Shown: positions 1-7,295, counted from the stretch's first letter. The stretch: DNA of 16,140 bases from Candidatus Bathyarchaeota archaeon (GCA_003662205.1 QMXQ01000015.1:1-16140), one strand, 5' to 3'. Made by a program: numbers and translations. Notes: a model not told the origin generated them from the letters alone.

Positions 1-1
1 C

Positions 2-319
2 TGCCTCGACACCTGCCACGGCTTCGCCGCGGGATACGAGCTGAGAACCCCAGAGGGATTGAAGGAGACCTTGACGGCCTTCGACGCCGCCGTCGGCTTC
101 GAGAGGCTGAGGCTCATCCATCTGAACGACTCCGTCGGCGGCCTGGCCTCGGGGATCGACCACCACGAGCACATCGGCCTGGGCGAGATAGGGGATGAGG
201 GGTTCAGGCTCATCCTCCACAGCCGGCTCGCGGAGACGCCGATGATCATGGAGACGCCCGTGGACGACCGCAGGAGCGACGCCGACAACATGAGGAAGGT
301 TCGAGAGCTCTCAACCTAA
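2..319 (+). CDS. nfo: Endonuclease IV (AP endonuclease), C-terminal part, cut by the window edge
   Basis: Seen: the frame is open from base 2 and ends in TAA at 317-319, giving the last 105 residues. Motifs are DTCH near the start, HLND, a D-H-H metal-binding triplet followed by EHIGLGEIG, and METP near the end. Known: in Escherichia coli Nfo these segments carry Asp179/His182, His216, Asp229/His231 and Glu261, ligands of the trinuclear zinc site that cuts the backbone 5' of abasic sites in base excision repair. All are present, so the enzyme is probably active. The N-terminal half of the TIM barrel lies outside the window. The gene converges on the small minus-strand gene at 346-612 with only 26 nt between the two stops and no clear terminator hairpin. 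Confidence 0.95.
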   Translation, partial: CLDTCHGFAAGYELRTPEGLKETLTAFDAAVGFERLRLIHLNDSVGGLASGIDHHEHIGLGEIGDEGFRLILHSRLAETPMIMETPVDDRRSDADNMRKVRELST

Positions 320-345
320 CCCTCGCGTTCAACAGTTCTCCTCCG

Positions 346-612
346 CTACAATACCGCCTCCGGGCGCGGACTGGAGGCGGAGATATGGGTCAGCAGCGTG
401 GTCTGATAGCGGCCCGGAGTGCGGTTCCTGATGACCCTCAACGCCGTCCTCGCATACTCATAGAGAACCCTCTCATGCAAGTAAGGGAACAGGCGTCTGG
501 CACATGCAACGAGAGGATCGACGGTCTCAATGCGCCTCTGTTTACGGGACGCCTCCGCCAACGCCAGCCTCACCAGCCTGCGTATATCCGCTCGCCGCCT
601 ATCAACCATCAT
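346..612 (-). CDS. Small basic helical protein of unknown function
   Basis: A frame of about 88 residues that I do not recognise. It looks like real protein: it is Arg-rich, with two predicted amphipathic helices and a central segment DPLVACARRLFPYL followed by YARTALRVI, while the opposite-strand frame over the same bases is low in hydrophobic patterning. I chose the ATG at 612 (a second ATG is at 609). An in-frame TTG at 630 is an alternative, because a TATA-like element at 651-658 would place transcription start near 628-630, which allows either a leaderless TTG or an 18-nt leader to the ATG. No signal peptide, membrane helix or metal motif is seen. The many Arg residues suggest contact with nucleic acid, which is inference only. 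Confidence 0.5.
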   Translation of the reverse strand: MMVDRRRADIRRLVRLALAEASRKQRRIETVDPLVACARRLFPYLHERVLYEYARTALRVIRNRTPGRYQTTLLTHISASSPRPEAVL

Positions 613-650
613 GGCCGGAAGCACGTCCAATTAATTAGATCCTTTCTTAA

Positions 651-658
651 TATATAAA
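651..658 (-). promoter_or_regulatory. Archaeal TATA-like element for the small minus-strand gene
   Basis: TTTATATA on the minus strand lies about 40 nt upstream of the ATG at 612 and about 25 nt upstream of the in-frame TTG at 630. This fits archaeal TBP spacing, but the region is AT-rich, so chance matches are likely. Confidence 0.4.
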
Positions 659-874
659 TATTTCACCATTTATCAGAAATTTCTTTCTAGGCAGGGCGAT
701 TTCACGTGTTTTTAGGTTTACATTGATTTTTAACGAACGGAGAAAACGCTGTATTTTATTGAAAGGGTCTGGAAAATAGGGGTTAGGGGATTCTGATAAC
801 TGAGGATCAAGATCCATGTGTGGTGTCGCGGGTTTAAACATTCATCATGGATCACATCGTTCGCGCGAGAGGGG

Positions 875-886
875 AAGATTAAAATC
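875..886 (+). promoter_or_regulatory. Probable promoter (BRE/TATA-like) of tRNA-Thr(GGT)
   Basis: A purine-rich stretch followed by TTAAAAT is centred near 881. A start about 26 nt downstream would fall near 907, leaving a short 5' leader of about 13 nt before the mature tRNA end at 920. Confidence 0.4.
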
Positions 887-919
887 GGAGATCCAAAAGA
901 CTTAGGTTAGCCTAGGGGT

Positions 920-1018
920 GCCCCGGTGGCTTAGACTGGCCAAAGCGTCTGCTTGGTATCTCCCGTCCGGGGGCCAGAGAGCAGGAGATCGCGGGTTCAA
1001 ATCCCGCCCGGGGCTCCA
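920..1018 (+). tRNA. tRNA-Thr (anticodon GGT) with a 21-nt archaeal intron and encoded CCA
   Basis: Folded by eye. The acceptor stem GCCCCGG (920-926) pairs perfectly with CCGGGGC (1008-1014), U73 is at 1015, and CCA is encoded at 1016-1018. D stem is 929-932/943-946 with GG in the loop. Anticodon stem is TCTGC (948-952)/GCAGG (981-985), with one U-G pair. The variable loop has five bases (986-990), and the T arm is GCGGG (991-995), loop TTCAAAT, CCCGC (1003-1007). Removing 959-979 gives the loop TTGGTAA with anticodon GGT at 955-957, reading ACC/ACU. GC-rich acceptor ends and U73 are typical of archaeal tRNA-Thr. The spliced length is 78 nt including CCA. The host needs the archaeal splicing endonuclease to mature it. 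Confidence 0.95.
959..979 (+). other. tRNA intron at the canonical 37/38 site, bulge-helix-bulge fold
   Basis: Seen: TTGG (953-956) pairs with CCAG (974-977) as the 4-bp central helix. Three-nt bulges are T957-A958-T959 and A978-G979-A980, each cut after its second base. The outer helix is the anticodon stem. The inner hairpin is C960-C964 with G969-G973 (one G-U pair) and a GTCC loop. This is the strict hBHBh' form cut by the archaeal splicing endonuclease. Confidence 0.92.
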
Positions 1019-1036
1019 AACCACGAAAAAGAGTTC

Positions 1037-1056
1037 TTTTTTGGATCCTGCTTTTT
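1037..1056 (+). terminator. T-rich archaeal terminator after tRNA-Thr(GGT)
   Basis: Runs of six T (1037-1042) and five T (1052-1056) start 19 nt after the tRNA CCA end, with no strong hairpin. Archaeal transcription commonly ends at such T tracts. Confidence 0.5.
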
Positions 1057-1184
1057 ATAGAGAAGGATTTGAACGTCGATTTTTATGTAAAAATTGTTAG
1101 TGTTAAGCCTTGTCGTATTCTGATAGCGGTTTATTAGGTTATTTTTTCGTTTTTAGGTGATTTTAATACTCTTTGGAGTTTTTT

Positions 1185-1230
1185 AGAAAGGTATATTAGA
1201 GCAGGTAGGATTTAACTGATTCTGGAGGAG
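1185..1230 (+). promoter_or_regulatory. Promoter and strong ribosome binding site of the ABC importer genes
   Basis: GAAAG at 1186-1190 followed by GTATATTA (1191-1198) resembles BRE plus TATA. A start near 1220 would leave a leader of about 16 nt containing GGAGGAG at 1224-1230, six bases before the ATG at 1237. Confidence 0.45.
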
Positions 1231-1236
1231 AAATTT

Positions 1237-2772
1237 ATGAGAAAGCGACTTGGACTTGTTCTGCTCATATTGCTTCTTTCGATGGTGATGCCAGTCCTAC
1301 CGGTCGGCGCGAGCCCGGCAAAGCTGGTGGTCATCACCCCCCACTGGGAAGGGATAACTAAGGAGTTCGAGAGAGCTTTCAGGGCTTACTATCTTGAGAA
1401 TTATGGGGAGGATGTTGAGATCGAGTGGCTCGATGTCGGGGGTACCTCCGATGTCGTCAAGTACATAGACTCCGCCTTTGAATCGACGCCTGAGGGCATC
1501 GGTATAGACATCTTCTGGGGCGGGGGTGTGGACCCGTACATCGCCGAGGCGGAGTTGGGGCACCTCCTGTCCTACAAGATTGAAGACGCCGTTCTGAATA
1601 AGATTCCCGCCACCTTCGCGGGGATACCGATGTACGACCCCGAGTACAGGTGGTATGGCACCGCTCTTTCAGGCTTCGGCATAATCTACAATAAAGCCCT
1701 TCTAGAGCTCGAAGGACTGCCGATCCCTAAGACGTGGGAGGACCTCGCTGATCCGAAGTTGAAGGGTTGGGTGGGGTCCGCAGACCCGCGCCACAGCGGC
1801 AGCACCCATATGATGTACGAGATAATACTCCAGGCCTATGGCTGGGAGGAGGGCATGAAACTTGCGACGCTGATGGGCGCCAACGTGAAGTCCTTCCCTC
1901 CGAGCTCAAGCCAGATACCGAAATCCGTCGGTGCTGGAGATATCGCTTACGGACTCGCCATCGACTTCTATGCCTGGTCCGAGGTTGCGAAGGTGGGTGC
2001 GGACAAGATCGGCTACATCATGCCTGAGGGGTTGACCGTCATCAACCCGGACAGCATCGCTATATTGAAGGGAGCCCCGAACCTAGAGGTGGCCAAGAGG
2101 TTCGTCACGTTCGTCCTCTCCGAGGAGGGGCAGAAACTTTGGATGCTTCCCGTCGGCGCTGAGGGCGGCCCTGAGACCTACCTTCTGGGGAGGATGAGCG
2201 TCATACCCGACCTCTATTCGGAGCTGGCTGACGTCACCGTTGTGCCGATCAACCCCTTCGAGGTTGAGACCACCCTGGAGTATAACTCGACGCTGGGTTC
2301 CCTCCGCTGGTCGCTGGTCAACGACCTCATCGGCGCGACGATCATAGACTCCCACGCTGACCTCACATCCACCTGGGGCGAGATCATCGCCATGGAGGGG
2401 ACCCTCGCCGAGGCGGGCATCACGTCGAAGTTCATCGAGCAGGCTAAGGACAAGATGGGCGAGGTCCCGCTGACGCTCGACGAAGCGTTGAAGGCGGCGG
2501 CACAGTGGGATGACGCCACCGTTAGAAACAAGTATATTTCCGACTGGCACGAGTTCGCGATAGAGAAGTACAAGGCTGCATCCGATCTGGTGACCCTCGC
2601 AGGAACCGAGCTGGTAACCCAGTATGAGGAGGTCATGGCGGCCCTCAGGAAGGAGAAGCAGAACAACCTCTACACGGGGTTAGGCGGAGGGCTGGTCGTA
2701 GGGCTGATCGTGGGCTTCGGCATCGCGTACCTCACAACGAGGCGGAAGGAGCTCGAAGCGGTAAAAGAGTAG
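1237..2772 (+). CDS. ABC importer substrate-binding protein, membrane-anchored (ferric iron/thiamine/polyamine class)
   Basis: A 511-residue exported binding protein. Residues 1-26 form a signal peptide: basic start, Leu-rich core, then an Ala-Ser-Pro region. Residues 30-330 form the type II periplasmic-binding fold, with landmarks of the Fe(III)/thiamine/putrescine cluster: GIIYNK (148-153), PKTWEDLADPKLKG (164-177) and the SIAILKGAPN...FVLSEEGQKLW region (273-302). Residues 340-475 form an extra, mostly helical extension. Residues 480-500 are a Gly/Val-rich transmembrane helix with a basic cytosolic tail, so the protein is held outside by a C-terminal anchor instead of a lipid. GGAGGAG six bases upstream fixes the start. 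It is first of three same-strand genes with ATPase and permease. Ligand: the FbpA tandem-Tyr iron site was not evident, so iron is a family-level guess. Confidence 0.9.
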   Translation: MRKRLGLVLLILLLSMVMPVLPVGASPAKLVVITPHWEGITKEFERAFRAYYLENYGEDVEIEWLDVGGTSDVVKYIDSAFESTPEGIGIDIFWGGGVDPYIAEAELGHLLSYKIEDAVLNKIPATFAGIPMYDPEYRWYGTALSGFGIIYNKALLELEGLPIPKTWEDLADPKLKGWVGSADPRHSGSTHMMYEIILQAYGWEEGMKLATLMGANVKSFPPSSSQIPKSVGAGDIAYGLAIDFYAWSEVAKVGADKIGYIMPEGLTVINPDSIAILKGAPNLEVAKRFVTFVLSEEGQKLWMLPVGAEGGPETYLLGRMSVIPDLYSELADVTVVPINPFEVETTLEYNSTLGSLRWSLVNDLIGATIIDSHADLTSTWGEIIAMEGTLAEAGITSKFIEQAKDKMGEVPLTLDEALKAAAQWDDATVRNKYISDWHEFAIEKYKAASDLVTLAGTELVTQYEEVMAALRKEKQNNLYTGLGGGLVVGLIVGFGIAYLTTRRKELEAVKE

Positions 2773-2782
2773 CCTCTTACCC

Positions 2783-2800
2783 TTTTTTTAAAATCTTTTT
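2783..2800 (+). terminator. T-tract downstream of the binding-protein gene (partial terminator or TATA region of the next gene)
   Basis: T7 (2783-2789), A4, then T5 (2796-2800) lie 11-28 nt after the stop. The tract may reduce read-through, so that the abundant binding protein exceeds the transporter. TTTTAAAA within it could equally be a TATA element for the ATPase gene 56 nt downstream. The sequence does not decide between these. Confidence 0.4.
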
Positions 2801-2855
2801 ATTCTTCAACTCCTCCTAACAAATGAAGTAACGTCCGCCGAGGGTTTCAGAGCTC

Positions 2856-3941
2856 ATGGTCAAAGTCTCTTTGAGAGGCGTCGCAAAATACTTCGGTGAC
2901 GTCAGAGCCGTGGACGACGTCAGTTTTGATGTCAAAGAGGGGGAGCTGTTCTTCCTGTTAGGGCCGTCGGGGTGCGGAAAAACGACGACGCTGAGGATCG
3001 TCGCGGGGTTCTACAAGCCTGACAGGGGGGAGGTCTACTTCGACGATCAGCTCGTTAACGATGTGCCGCCCTACAAGAGAAATGTGGGCATGGTGTTCCA
3101 GAACTACGCCCTCTGGCCTCATATGACCGCCTACGATAACGTGGTTTACGGCCTAAAGGTCAGGAAAGTCCCCGCATCCGAGAGGGTGAGGAAGGCTAAG
3201 GAGGTCTTGAGGATCGTTAAGATGACGGAGTACGCGGATCGCTACCCCAATCAGCTTTCAGGGGGGCAGCAGCAGAGAATAGCTCTCGCGAGGGCCATCG
3301 TCATAGAGCCGGATGTCCTGCTTCTCGACGAGCCCCTGAGCAATCTGGACGCTAAACTGAGGCTGGAGACCCGAAGTGAGATAAAGCGCATCCAGCGGGA
3401 GCTGAACATCACCTCCATATACGTAACCCACGACCAGGAGGAAGCCCTCTCGATGGCGGATAGGATCGCGATTATGAACGAAGGCAGGATCGAACAGATA
3501 GGGACGCCCAGGGAGATTTACAGCCGTCCCGCCAACAGCTTCGTCGCCGGCTTCATCGGGGAGACAAACTTCCTCGAGGGAGAGATCCAGGATATCGATA
3601 AGGAGAGGGTCCTCCTGGCGGTGAAGGTCTCGTCGGGTGAATTAATATATGCTAGGATGCCTCACGACAACTTCTTCGTCGGTCAAAAGATTCTATGTTC
3701 GATTCGCCCCGAGAGAATAAAGCTCACCGACGAGCCATCGATCCAGGGAGAGGCGCAGCTCTACAAGACGGTCATCCACAATTTAACCTACTACGGCGTC
3801 ATCGAGCACTATGTGCTCGGCGGCTTTGGCGGCATTGATTTGAAGGTGACGAACTTCAACCCCACCACTCATAGGCGCAAGGAGGGCGCGACCGTATACA
3901 TCTATTTCAGCCCCGCCGACGTGGACGTCTTTCCCTTATAG
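2856..3941 (+). CDS. ABC importer ATPase (FbpC/PotA-like)
   Basis: A 361-residue cytosolic nucleotide-binding subunit that powers the importer. All motifs are intact: Walker A GPSGCGKTT (36-44), Q-loop Gln82 in VFQNYALWPH, signature LSGGQ (134-138), Walker B VLLLDE (154-159), D-loop NLD (163-165) and switch His192. Residues from about 235 to the end form a TOBE/OB-like regulatory region, as in FbpC, PotA and MalK. The first 230 residues closely match the CUT1/polyamine/iron ATPase pattern, including the LSNLDAKLR segment. The ATG at 2856 has only a weak GAGGG (2840-2844) before it. It lies 83 nt after the binding-protein gene and five nt before the permease gene, so the three are probably co-transcribed. 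The TOBE region suggests regulation by substrate, but ligand residues cannot be read. Confidence 0.94.
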   Translation: MVKVSLRGVAKYFGDVRAVDDVSFDVKEGELFFLLGPSGCGKTTTLRIVAGFYKPDRGEVYFDDQLVNDVPPYKRNVGMVFQNYALWPHMTAYDNVVYGLKVRKVPASERVRKAKEVLRIVKMTEYADRYPNQLSGGQQQRIALARAIVIEPDVLLLDEPLSNLDAKLRLETRSEIKRIQRELNITSIYVTHDQEEALSMADRIAIMNEGRIEQIGTPREIYSRPANSFVAGFIGETNFLEGEIQDIDKERVLLAVKVSSGELIYARMPHDNFFVGQKILCSIRPERIKLTDEPSIQGEAQLYKTVIHNLTYYGVIEHYVLGGFGGIDLKVTNFNPTTHRRKEGATVYIYFSPADVDVFPL

Positions 3942-3946
3942 GAGGG

Positions 3947-5668
3947 ATGGGGGCGTTGGTCTGGAAAGGTCAAGGTGGCGTGGGGCGCCTCTTTAAGGAC
4001 GTCGATCGAACCGCCTTCCTGATGTTCCTGGGTCTATTGGTGTTCTTCGGCATCTTTCTCCTCTTTCCGATCCTGTACGTTTTCAGAGGCGCCTTCTTCG
4101 AAGGGGGGCGGTTCACTCTTACTTACTTCAGGCTCATGTTCACGGACGCTTTCTATAGGGAGAGCATCCTCAACAGCGTGAAGATAGGGGTGTTCACGAC
4201 CCTCCTCACCTCTCTGATCAGTGTTCCCTTGGCCTTCCTGACGGTGAGATACGATTTTCCGGGCAAGAGGCTGATGCAGGGGTTGCTCCTCGTCCCTCTG
4301 GTCATGCCTCCCTTTGTGGGGGCTATAGGGATGAAGCAGTTCTTCGCGCGCTACGGATCGGTGAATCTCCTTCTGATGAAGCTGAACCTCATCAGCCGGC
4401 CGATAGACTGGTTCGGTGGGGGGTTCTTCGGCGTCATCCTGTTGGAAGCGCTCCATCTCTATCCCTTCCTGTATCTGAACACCTCCGCCGCGCTGGCCAA
4501 CATCGATCCGACGCTGGAGGAGCAGGCTGAGAACATGGGGTCGAGCGGCTTCCACCTGTTCAGGACGGTGACGTTTCCCCTCATACTCCCCGGGTACCTG
4601 GCGGGGGCTATCATCGTCTTCATCTGGGCGTTCACGGATCTGGGGACCCCCCTCATCTTCGAGTATCGGAAGGTGGTCCCCCCAATCATCTTCTCCATGG
4701 TCAAGGACATCTGGGTGAACCCCATGGGCTACGCCTTGACCGTGATGACGTTGATCGTCTCGGTGGGGTTCGTCGTCCTGGCGCGTCGATATCTGAGCCG
4801 TAAGAGCTATGAGATGCTGGGGCGAGGTCACATAGTGCCCCGGGTTAGGAGAATAAAAGGCTGGAAGGTGCCCTTCGTCTATCTGTTTCTCTTCATCATG
4901 GTCCTGGCGGCTCTTGTGCCCCAGCTGAGCGTTATAACAACCTCCCTAGCGGGGCAGTGGTTCCTGACCGTCCTCCCCTCCGAGTGGACGTTGGACTACT
5001 ACAGGGTCACGTTCACTCACTCGATAACCGTCACGAGCATCATAAATAGCCTGAAGTACAGCGTCTTCAGCACCGCCCTGGATGTCCTCCTCGGCATCCT
5101 GATCGGCTACCTGCTGGCGAGGAAGAGCTTCCCCGGCAAGGACCTCCTCGACTCGGTTGCGATGCTCCCCCTGTCCATCCCGGGCATCGTGATCGCCTTC
5201 GGGTACATCGTTGCCTTCAGCAAGACCCCCCTCAACCCATTCGTCAACCCCACCTTTCTACTGATCCTCAGCTATGCCGTGAGAAGACTGCCCTACACCG
5301 TGAGGGCCGCCTACTCAGGATTCCAGCAGACCAGCGTCAGTCTGGAGGAGGCCTCGCTTAGCGTAGGCGCGACCCCCTTCAAAACTCTCGTCTCCATCAC
5401 CGCCCCGCTGATAATGGCAAACGTTGTCGCCGGCGCCATAATCTCCTTTTCGGCGGCCATGATGGAGGTAAGCGACAGCCTGATCCTCGCCATGCAGGAG
5501 CAGTACTACCCCATAACTAAGGCGATATACAGCCTCAATCTAAGACTGGGGGACGGCCCCTATGTCGCAAGCGCCCTCGGCATCATCGGCACCCTACTGG
5601 TGACCGCCTGCCTACTGGCAGCGAACAGGCTCCTGGGAAAGAGCCTAGGGGAACTCTTCAGGGCATGA
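3947..5668 (+). CDS. ABC importer permease with two fused MetI-type domains (FbpB/ThiP-like)
   Basis: A 573-residue integral membrane protein made of two homologous halves, each with about six helices: roughly 24-285 and 308-565. Each half has the cytoplasmic EAA coupling loop that docks on the ATPase. The first begins EEQAENMGSS (191-200) and ends in PLILP; the second begins EEASLSVGATP (467-477) and ends in APLI. A single chain forming the whole channel is typical of FbpB, ThiP and PhnV/PhnU-like importers. GGAGGG (3941-3946) abuts the ATG at 3947 with no spacing. The in-frame TTG at 3956 has the more usual nine-base spacing, so the true start may be there. The protein loses only three residues either way. 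Substrate is not deducible from the sequence. Confidence 0.93.
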   Translation: MGALVWKGQGGVGRLFKDVDRTAFLMFLGLLVFFGIFLLFPILYVFRGAFFEGGRFTLTYFRLMFTDAFYRESILNSVKIGVFTTLLTSLISVPLAFLTVRYDFPGKRLMQGLLLVPLVMPPFVGAIGMKQFFARYGSVNLLLMKLNLISRPIDWFGGGFFGVILLEALHLYPFLYLNTSAALANIDPTLEEQAENMGSSGFHLFRTVTFPLILPGYLAGAIIVFIWAFTDLGTPLIFEYRKVVPPIIFSMVKDIWVNPMGYALTVMTLIVSVGFVVLARRYLSRKSYEMLGRGHIVPRVRRIKGWKVPFVYLFLFIMVLAALVPQLSVITTSLAGQWFLTVLPSEWTLDYYRVTFTHSITVTSIINSLKYSVFSTALDVLLGILIGYLLARKSFPGKDLLDSVAMLPLSIPGIVIAFGYIVAFSKTPLNPFVNPTFLLILSYAVRRLPYTVRAAYSGFQQTSVSLEEASLSVGATPFKTLVSITAPLIMANVVAGAIISFSAAMMEVSDSLILAMQEQYYPITKAIYSLNLRLGDGPYVASALGIIGTLLVTACLLAANRLLGKSLGELFRA

Positions 5669-5689
5669 GCCAGCAAAATAAGCCAGGTT

Positions 5690-6868
5690 TTAAACTCGCC
5701 CGTTTGAGGAATCAGCTCTCGGTTTTCTTGAGGTATAGATGTCCAGAGGCGTCTGGCCGGTGAGCCTCGACTCCCGGATGAGGAAGTCCCTGAGCTTTTT
5801 CTCGTCTTGGAAGATCCTCGTGGAGTACCACTCGAAGAAGGGGCTGGGCTCGTAGGGGTAGTAGACGTAGACCATCTTGGCGAGGCTCTTCGCGTAGACC
5901 ATCTCGCACATGACGCCCGCGGAGATGTTCTCGCGGGGGTGATAGACGACTATGGCGGAGCAGTTCTCGATGATCTTGTAGTCGGTGTCGATGATCTGGA
6001 AGCGGATGTTTTTGATGGCCGCCTCCACCTCGGCGGTGTCACACTCGCAGTCCTTGACGCCGTCGGCGTACTCTATCGTGAAGCTGAACCTGGGGGGGAC
6101 GGCGTCGCCCTTCTCCATGGCATCGTTCAGCATCCTCCTCCAGGCCTCGACGATGCTCCAGTCCTTTATCATGTAGGGGTCGAAGACGACGTAGTGGTCC
6201 GAGATCGAGGAGGCGAATCTCCGCACCTTCTTGAAGAAGTCCTCTCCCTCGCCGGTGATGGGGTGGCTCAGGTAGACCCTCTCCTTGCCCCTGTCGAAGA
6301 TGATCTCCCTCAGGAACTCCGGCCCGTTCTCGAAGGCGACGAGCTGGACCTCCTTGATGGGGGTGAAACTCCTCGCGAGCTCGTAGACCCTTGAGACCTC
6401 CTCCCTCCGCCAGTTCGCGATCTCCCCGAGGGTGAACCGGTGCTCCTTCCACTGCTCATCCTTGCCGAGGCGCTCCCTGACCCTTATGATGTCGTCGATG
6501 ACGATGATGAACAGGTCCGGGTCGAGGGTTTTAACCTCCCTCTCCTGTAGCCCGCTGAACCGGTTGCCCTTCCACTCGAAGTGGAGGGGCGTGCTTATGA
6601 TGTGGGTGCCCGCCCTCCCCTCGATCTCCCGGGTTATCCTCTCTATGGCGGCCTTTCGTAGCTCCTCCATCCTGCCGGGCTGACTGTCGTAGAAGTCGAG
6701 GACGTTCAGCTTGGTGAGGGTCAGCCCCTTCAGCCGCGCCTCCTCCACGATGTAGTCGAACAGGTGGTAATAATGGAAGCTCGTCCGCTCCTTCATCCTC
6801 AGGAGTATCTCGTCCCTCCCGTTGCCCGGGGCCCCCGTGCAGACGACCACGGTGCTGTTCGCCGGCAT
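5690..6868 (-). CDS. Two-domain protein: degenerate P-loop kinase-like half fused to a nucleoside 2-deoxyribosyltransferase-like half
   Basis: About 392 residues from ATG 6868; positions here count from the in-frame TTG at 6886. N-terminal half (about 11-195): a beta strand STVVVCTGAPG leads into the P-loop GAPGNGRD (18-25), where the usual Lys-Ser/Thr is Arg-Asp. A Walker B-like strand LFIIVIDD (125-132) follows. The outline is that of an adenylate-kinase/AAA_17 fold. C-terminal half (about 203-370): VYLSHPI (204-210), IIENCSAIVVYHP (305-317) and SAGVMCEMVYA (322-332) match the strand-acid-strand layout of nucleoside 2-deoxyribosyltransferases, where the last motif carries the catalytic Glu (here Glu328). 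Inference: a nucleotide-processing or nucleotide-sensing enzyme. The TATA 6907-6916 would start RNA near 6886, so a leaderless TTG start is possible. It converges on the importer permease. Confidence 0.8.
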   Translation of the reverse strand: MPANSTVVVCTGAPGNGRDEILLRMKERTSFHYYHLFDYIVEEARLKGLTLTKLNVLDFYDSQPGRMEELRKAAIERITREIEGRAGTHIISTPLHFEWKGNRFSGLQEREVKTLDPDLFIIVIDDIIRVRERLGKDEQWKEHRFTLGEIANWRREEVSRVYELARSFTPIKEVQLVAFENGPEFLREIIFDRGKERVYLSHPITGEGEDFFKKVRRFASSISDHYVVFDPYMIKDWSIVEAWRRMLNDAMEKGDAVPPRFSFTIEYADGVKDCECDTAEVEAAIKNIRFQIIDTDYKIIENCSAIVVYHPRENISAGVMCEMVYAKSLAKMVYVYYPYEPSPFFEWYSTRIFQDEKKLRDFLIRESRLTGQTPLDIYTSRKPRADSSNGRV

Positions 6869-6906
6869 CGTTTTCAATCCAATCAATGTAAAGGAGGAAG
6901 CGAGAA

Positions 6907-6916
6907 TTATATATAA
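6907..6916 (-). promoter_or_regulatory. TATA element (TTATATATAA) for the P-loop/deoxyribosyltransferase-like gene
   Basis: A perfect 10-bp palindrome in GC-rich surroundings. Its centre is about 26 nt upstream of 6886 and 44 nt upstream of the ATG at 6868. No Shine-Dalgarno sequence is visible before either start. Confidence 0.6.
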
Positions 6917-6998
6917 CGACGCGCATAGGGCGACCTACGTAACGGGAGTCGGTCCGTGGAAAACCTGGAAAAGGGGTAATTTTAACTCGTGCAGAGGA

Positions 6999-7262
6999 TC
7001 AGACGTCGCCGGATTCCTTGATCTTGATGTCCTCGTATGGCGCTACGACCCTGCGGTAGAACTCCAGCTTGGCGCATTCGAGGACACCTATCGCCCGGTT
7101 CAGGTTGAAGTATCGCAGCGGATACGCCTCCTTCAGTATCCGCGTGATGACGTAGTTCAGCTCCCCATCGATCCTCTCCACCGGGAGACCCTTGAGTATG
7201 CCGATGAGCTCCTTCAGCACCCCCTCGTATTTCCCCCTATCCTCCATCTTGATATACGGCAC
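6999..7262 (-). CDS. Small conserved protein of unknown function (DUF6899-like)
   Basis: An 87-residue protein. Seen: the N-terminus reads VPYIKMEDR. A central ELNYVITRIL is followed by YFNLNRAIGVLECAKLEFYRR and VAPYEDIKIKESGDV at the C-terminus. I recall this pattern (MPYIKxEDR start, ELNYVIT, YFNxNRAIGVLE, EFYRRVVAPYE, ending GDV) from small proteins of archaea, bacteria and phages grouped as DUF6899; that name is from memory. The start is the GTG at 7262: GGAGGTG (7269-7275) sits six bases upstream, and the family N-terminus begins exactly here. The frame remains open to 7295, but those extra residues are likely untranslated. No catalytic residues or membrane segments are seen. It lies upstream of the 5690-6868 gene on the same strand, but that gene has its own promoter. 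Confidence 0.8.
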   Translation of the reverse strand: MPYIKMEDRGKYEGVLKELIGILKGLPVERIDGELNYVITRILKEAYPLRYFNLNRAIGVLECAKLEFYRRVVAPYEDIKIKESGDV

Positions 7263-7295
7263 AGCTTCCACCTCCATCCTAGGGTCGGCGAGCAC

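Larger units (their letters stand above)
640..900. other. AT-rich gene-free spacer with nested inverted repeats
   Basis: No credible gene is seen. A 64-codon minus-strand frame (647-841) has low-complexity, AT-driven composition and no ribosome binding site. The stretch is clearly more AT-rich than the coding DNA around it. It contains an inverted repeat GATCCATG (811-818) / CATGGATC (846-853), a smaller one GGATC (804-808) / GATCC (811-815), and the palindrome GTTTAAAC (832-839) inside the larger loop. Confidence 0.6.

Noticed and set aside
647..841. 64-codon minus-strand frame in the AT-rich spacer
   Set aside because: No ribosome site, AT-driven residues (Lys, Ile, Asn, Phe) and no recognisable pattern.
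918..1100. 60-codon plus-strand frame
   Set aside because: It runs through the tRNA-Thr(GGT) gene, so it is not protein-coding.
4034..4831. 265-codon minus-strand open frame inside the permease gene
   Set aside because: It is the complement of a GC-rich membrane protein. Its translation is charged low-complexity sequence with no motif, and the plus-strand permease is certain.
1237..5668. Naming the importer as a proven iron transporter (fbpABC/afuABC)
   Set aside because: The family class fits, but the same domains serve thiamine, phosphonate and polyamine uptake, and no iron-site tyrosines or iron-regulator site could be identified.
7263..7295. Longer N-terminus for the DUF6899-like protein
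   Set aside because: GGAGGTG sits within this extension exactly six bases before the GTG at 7262, and the family N-terminus starts there.
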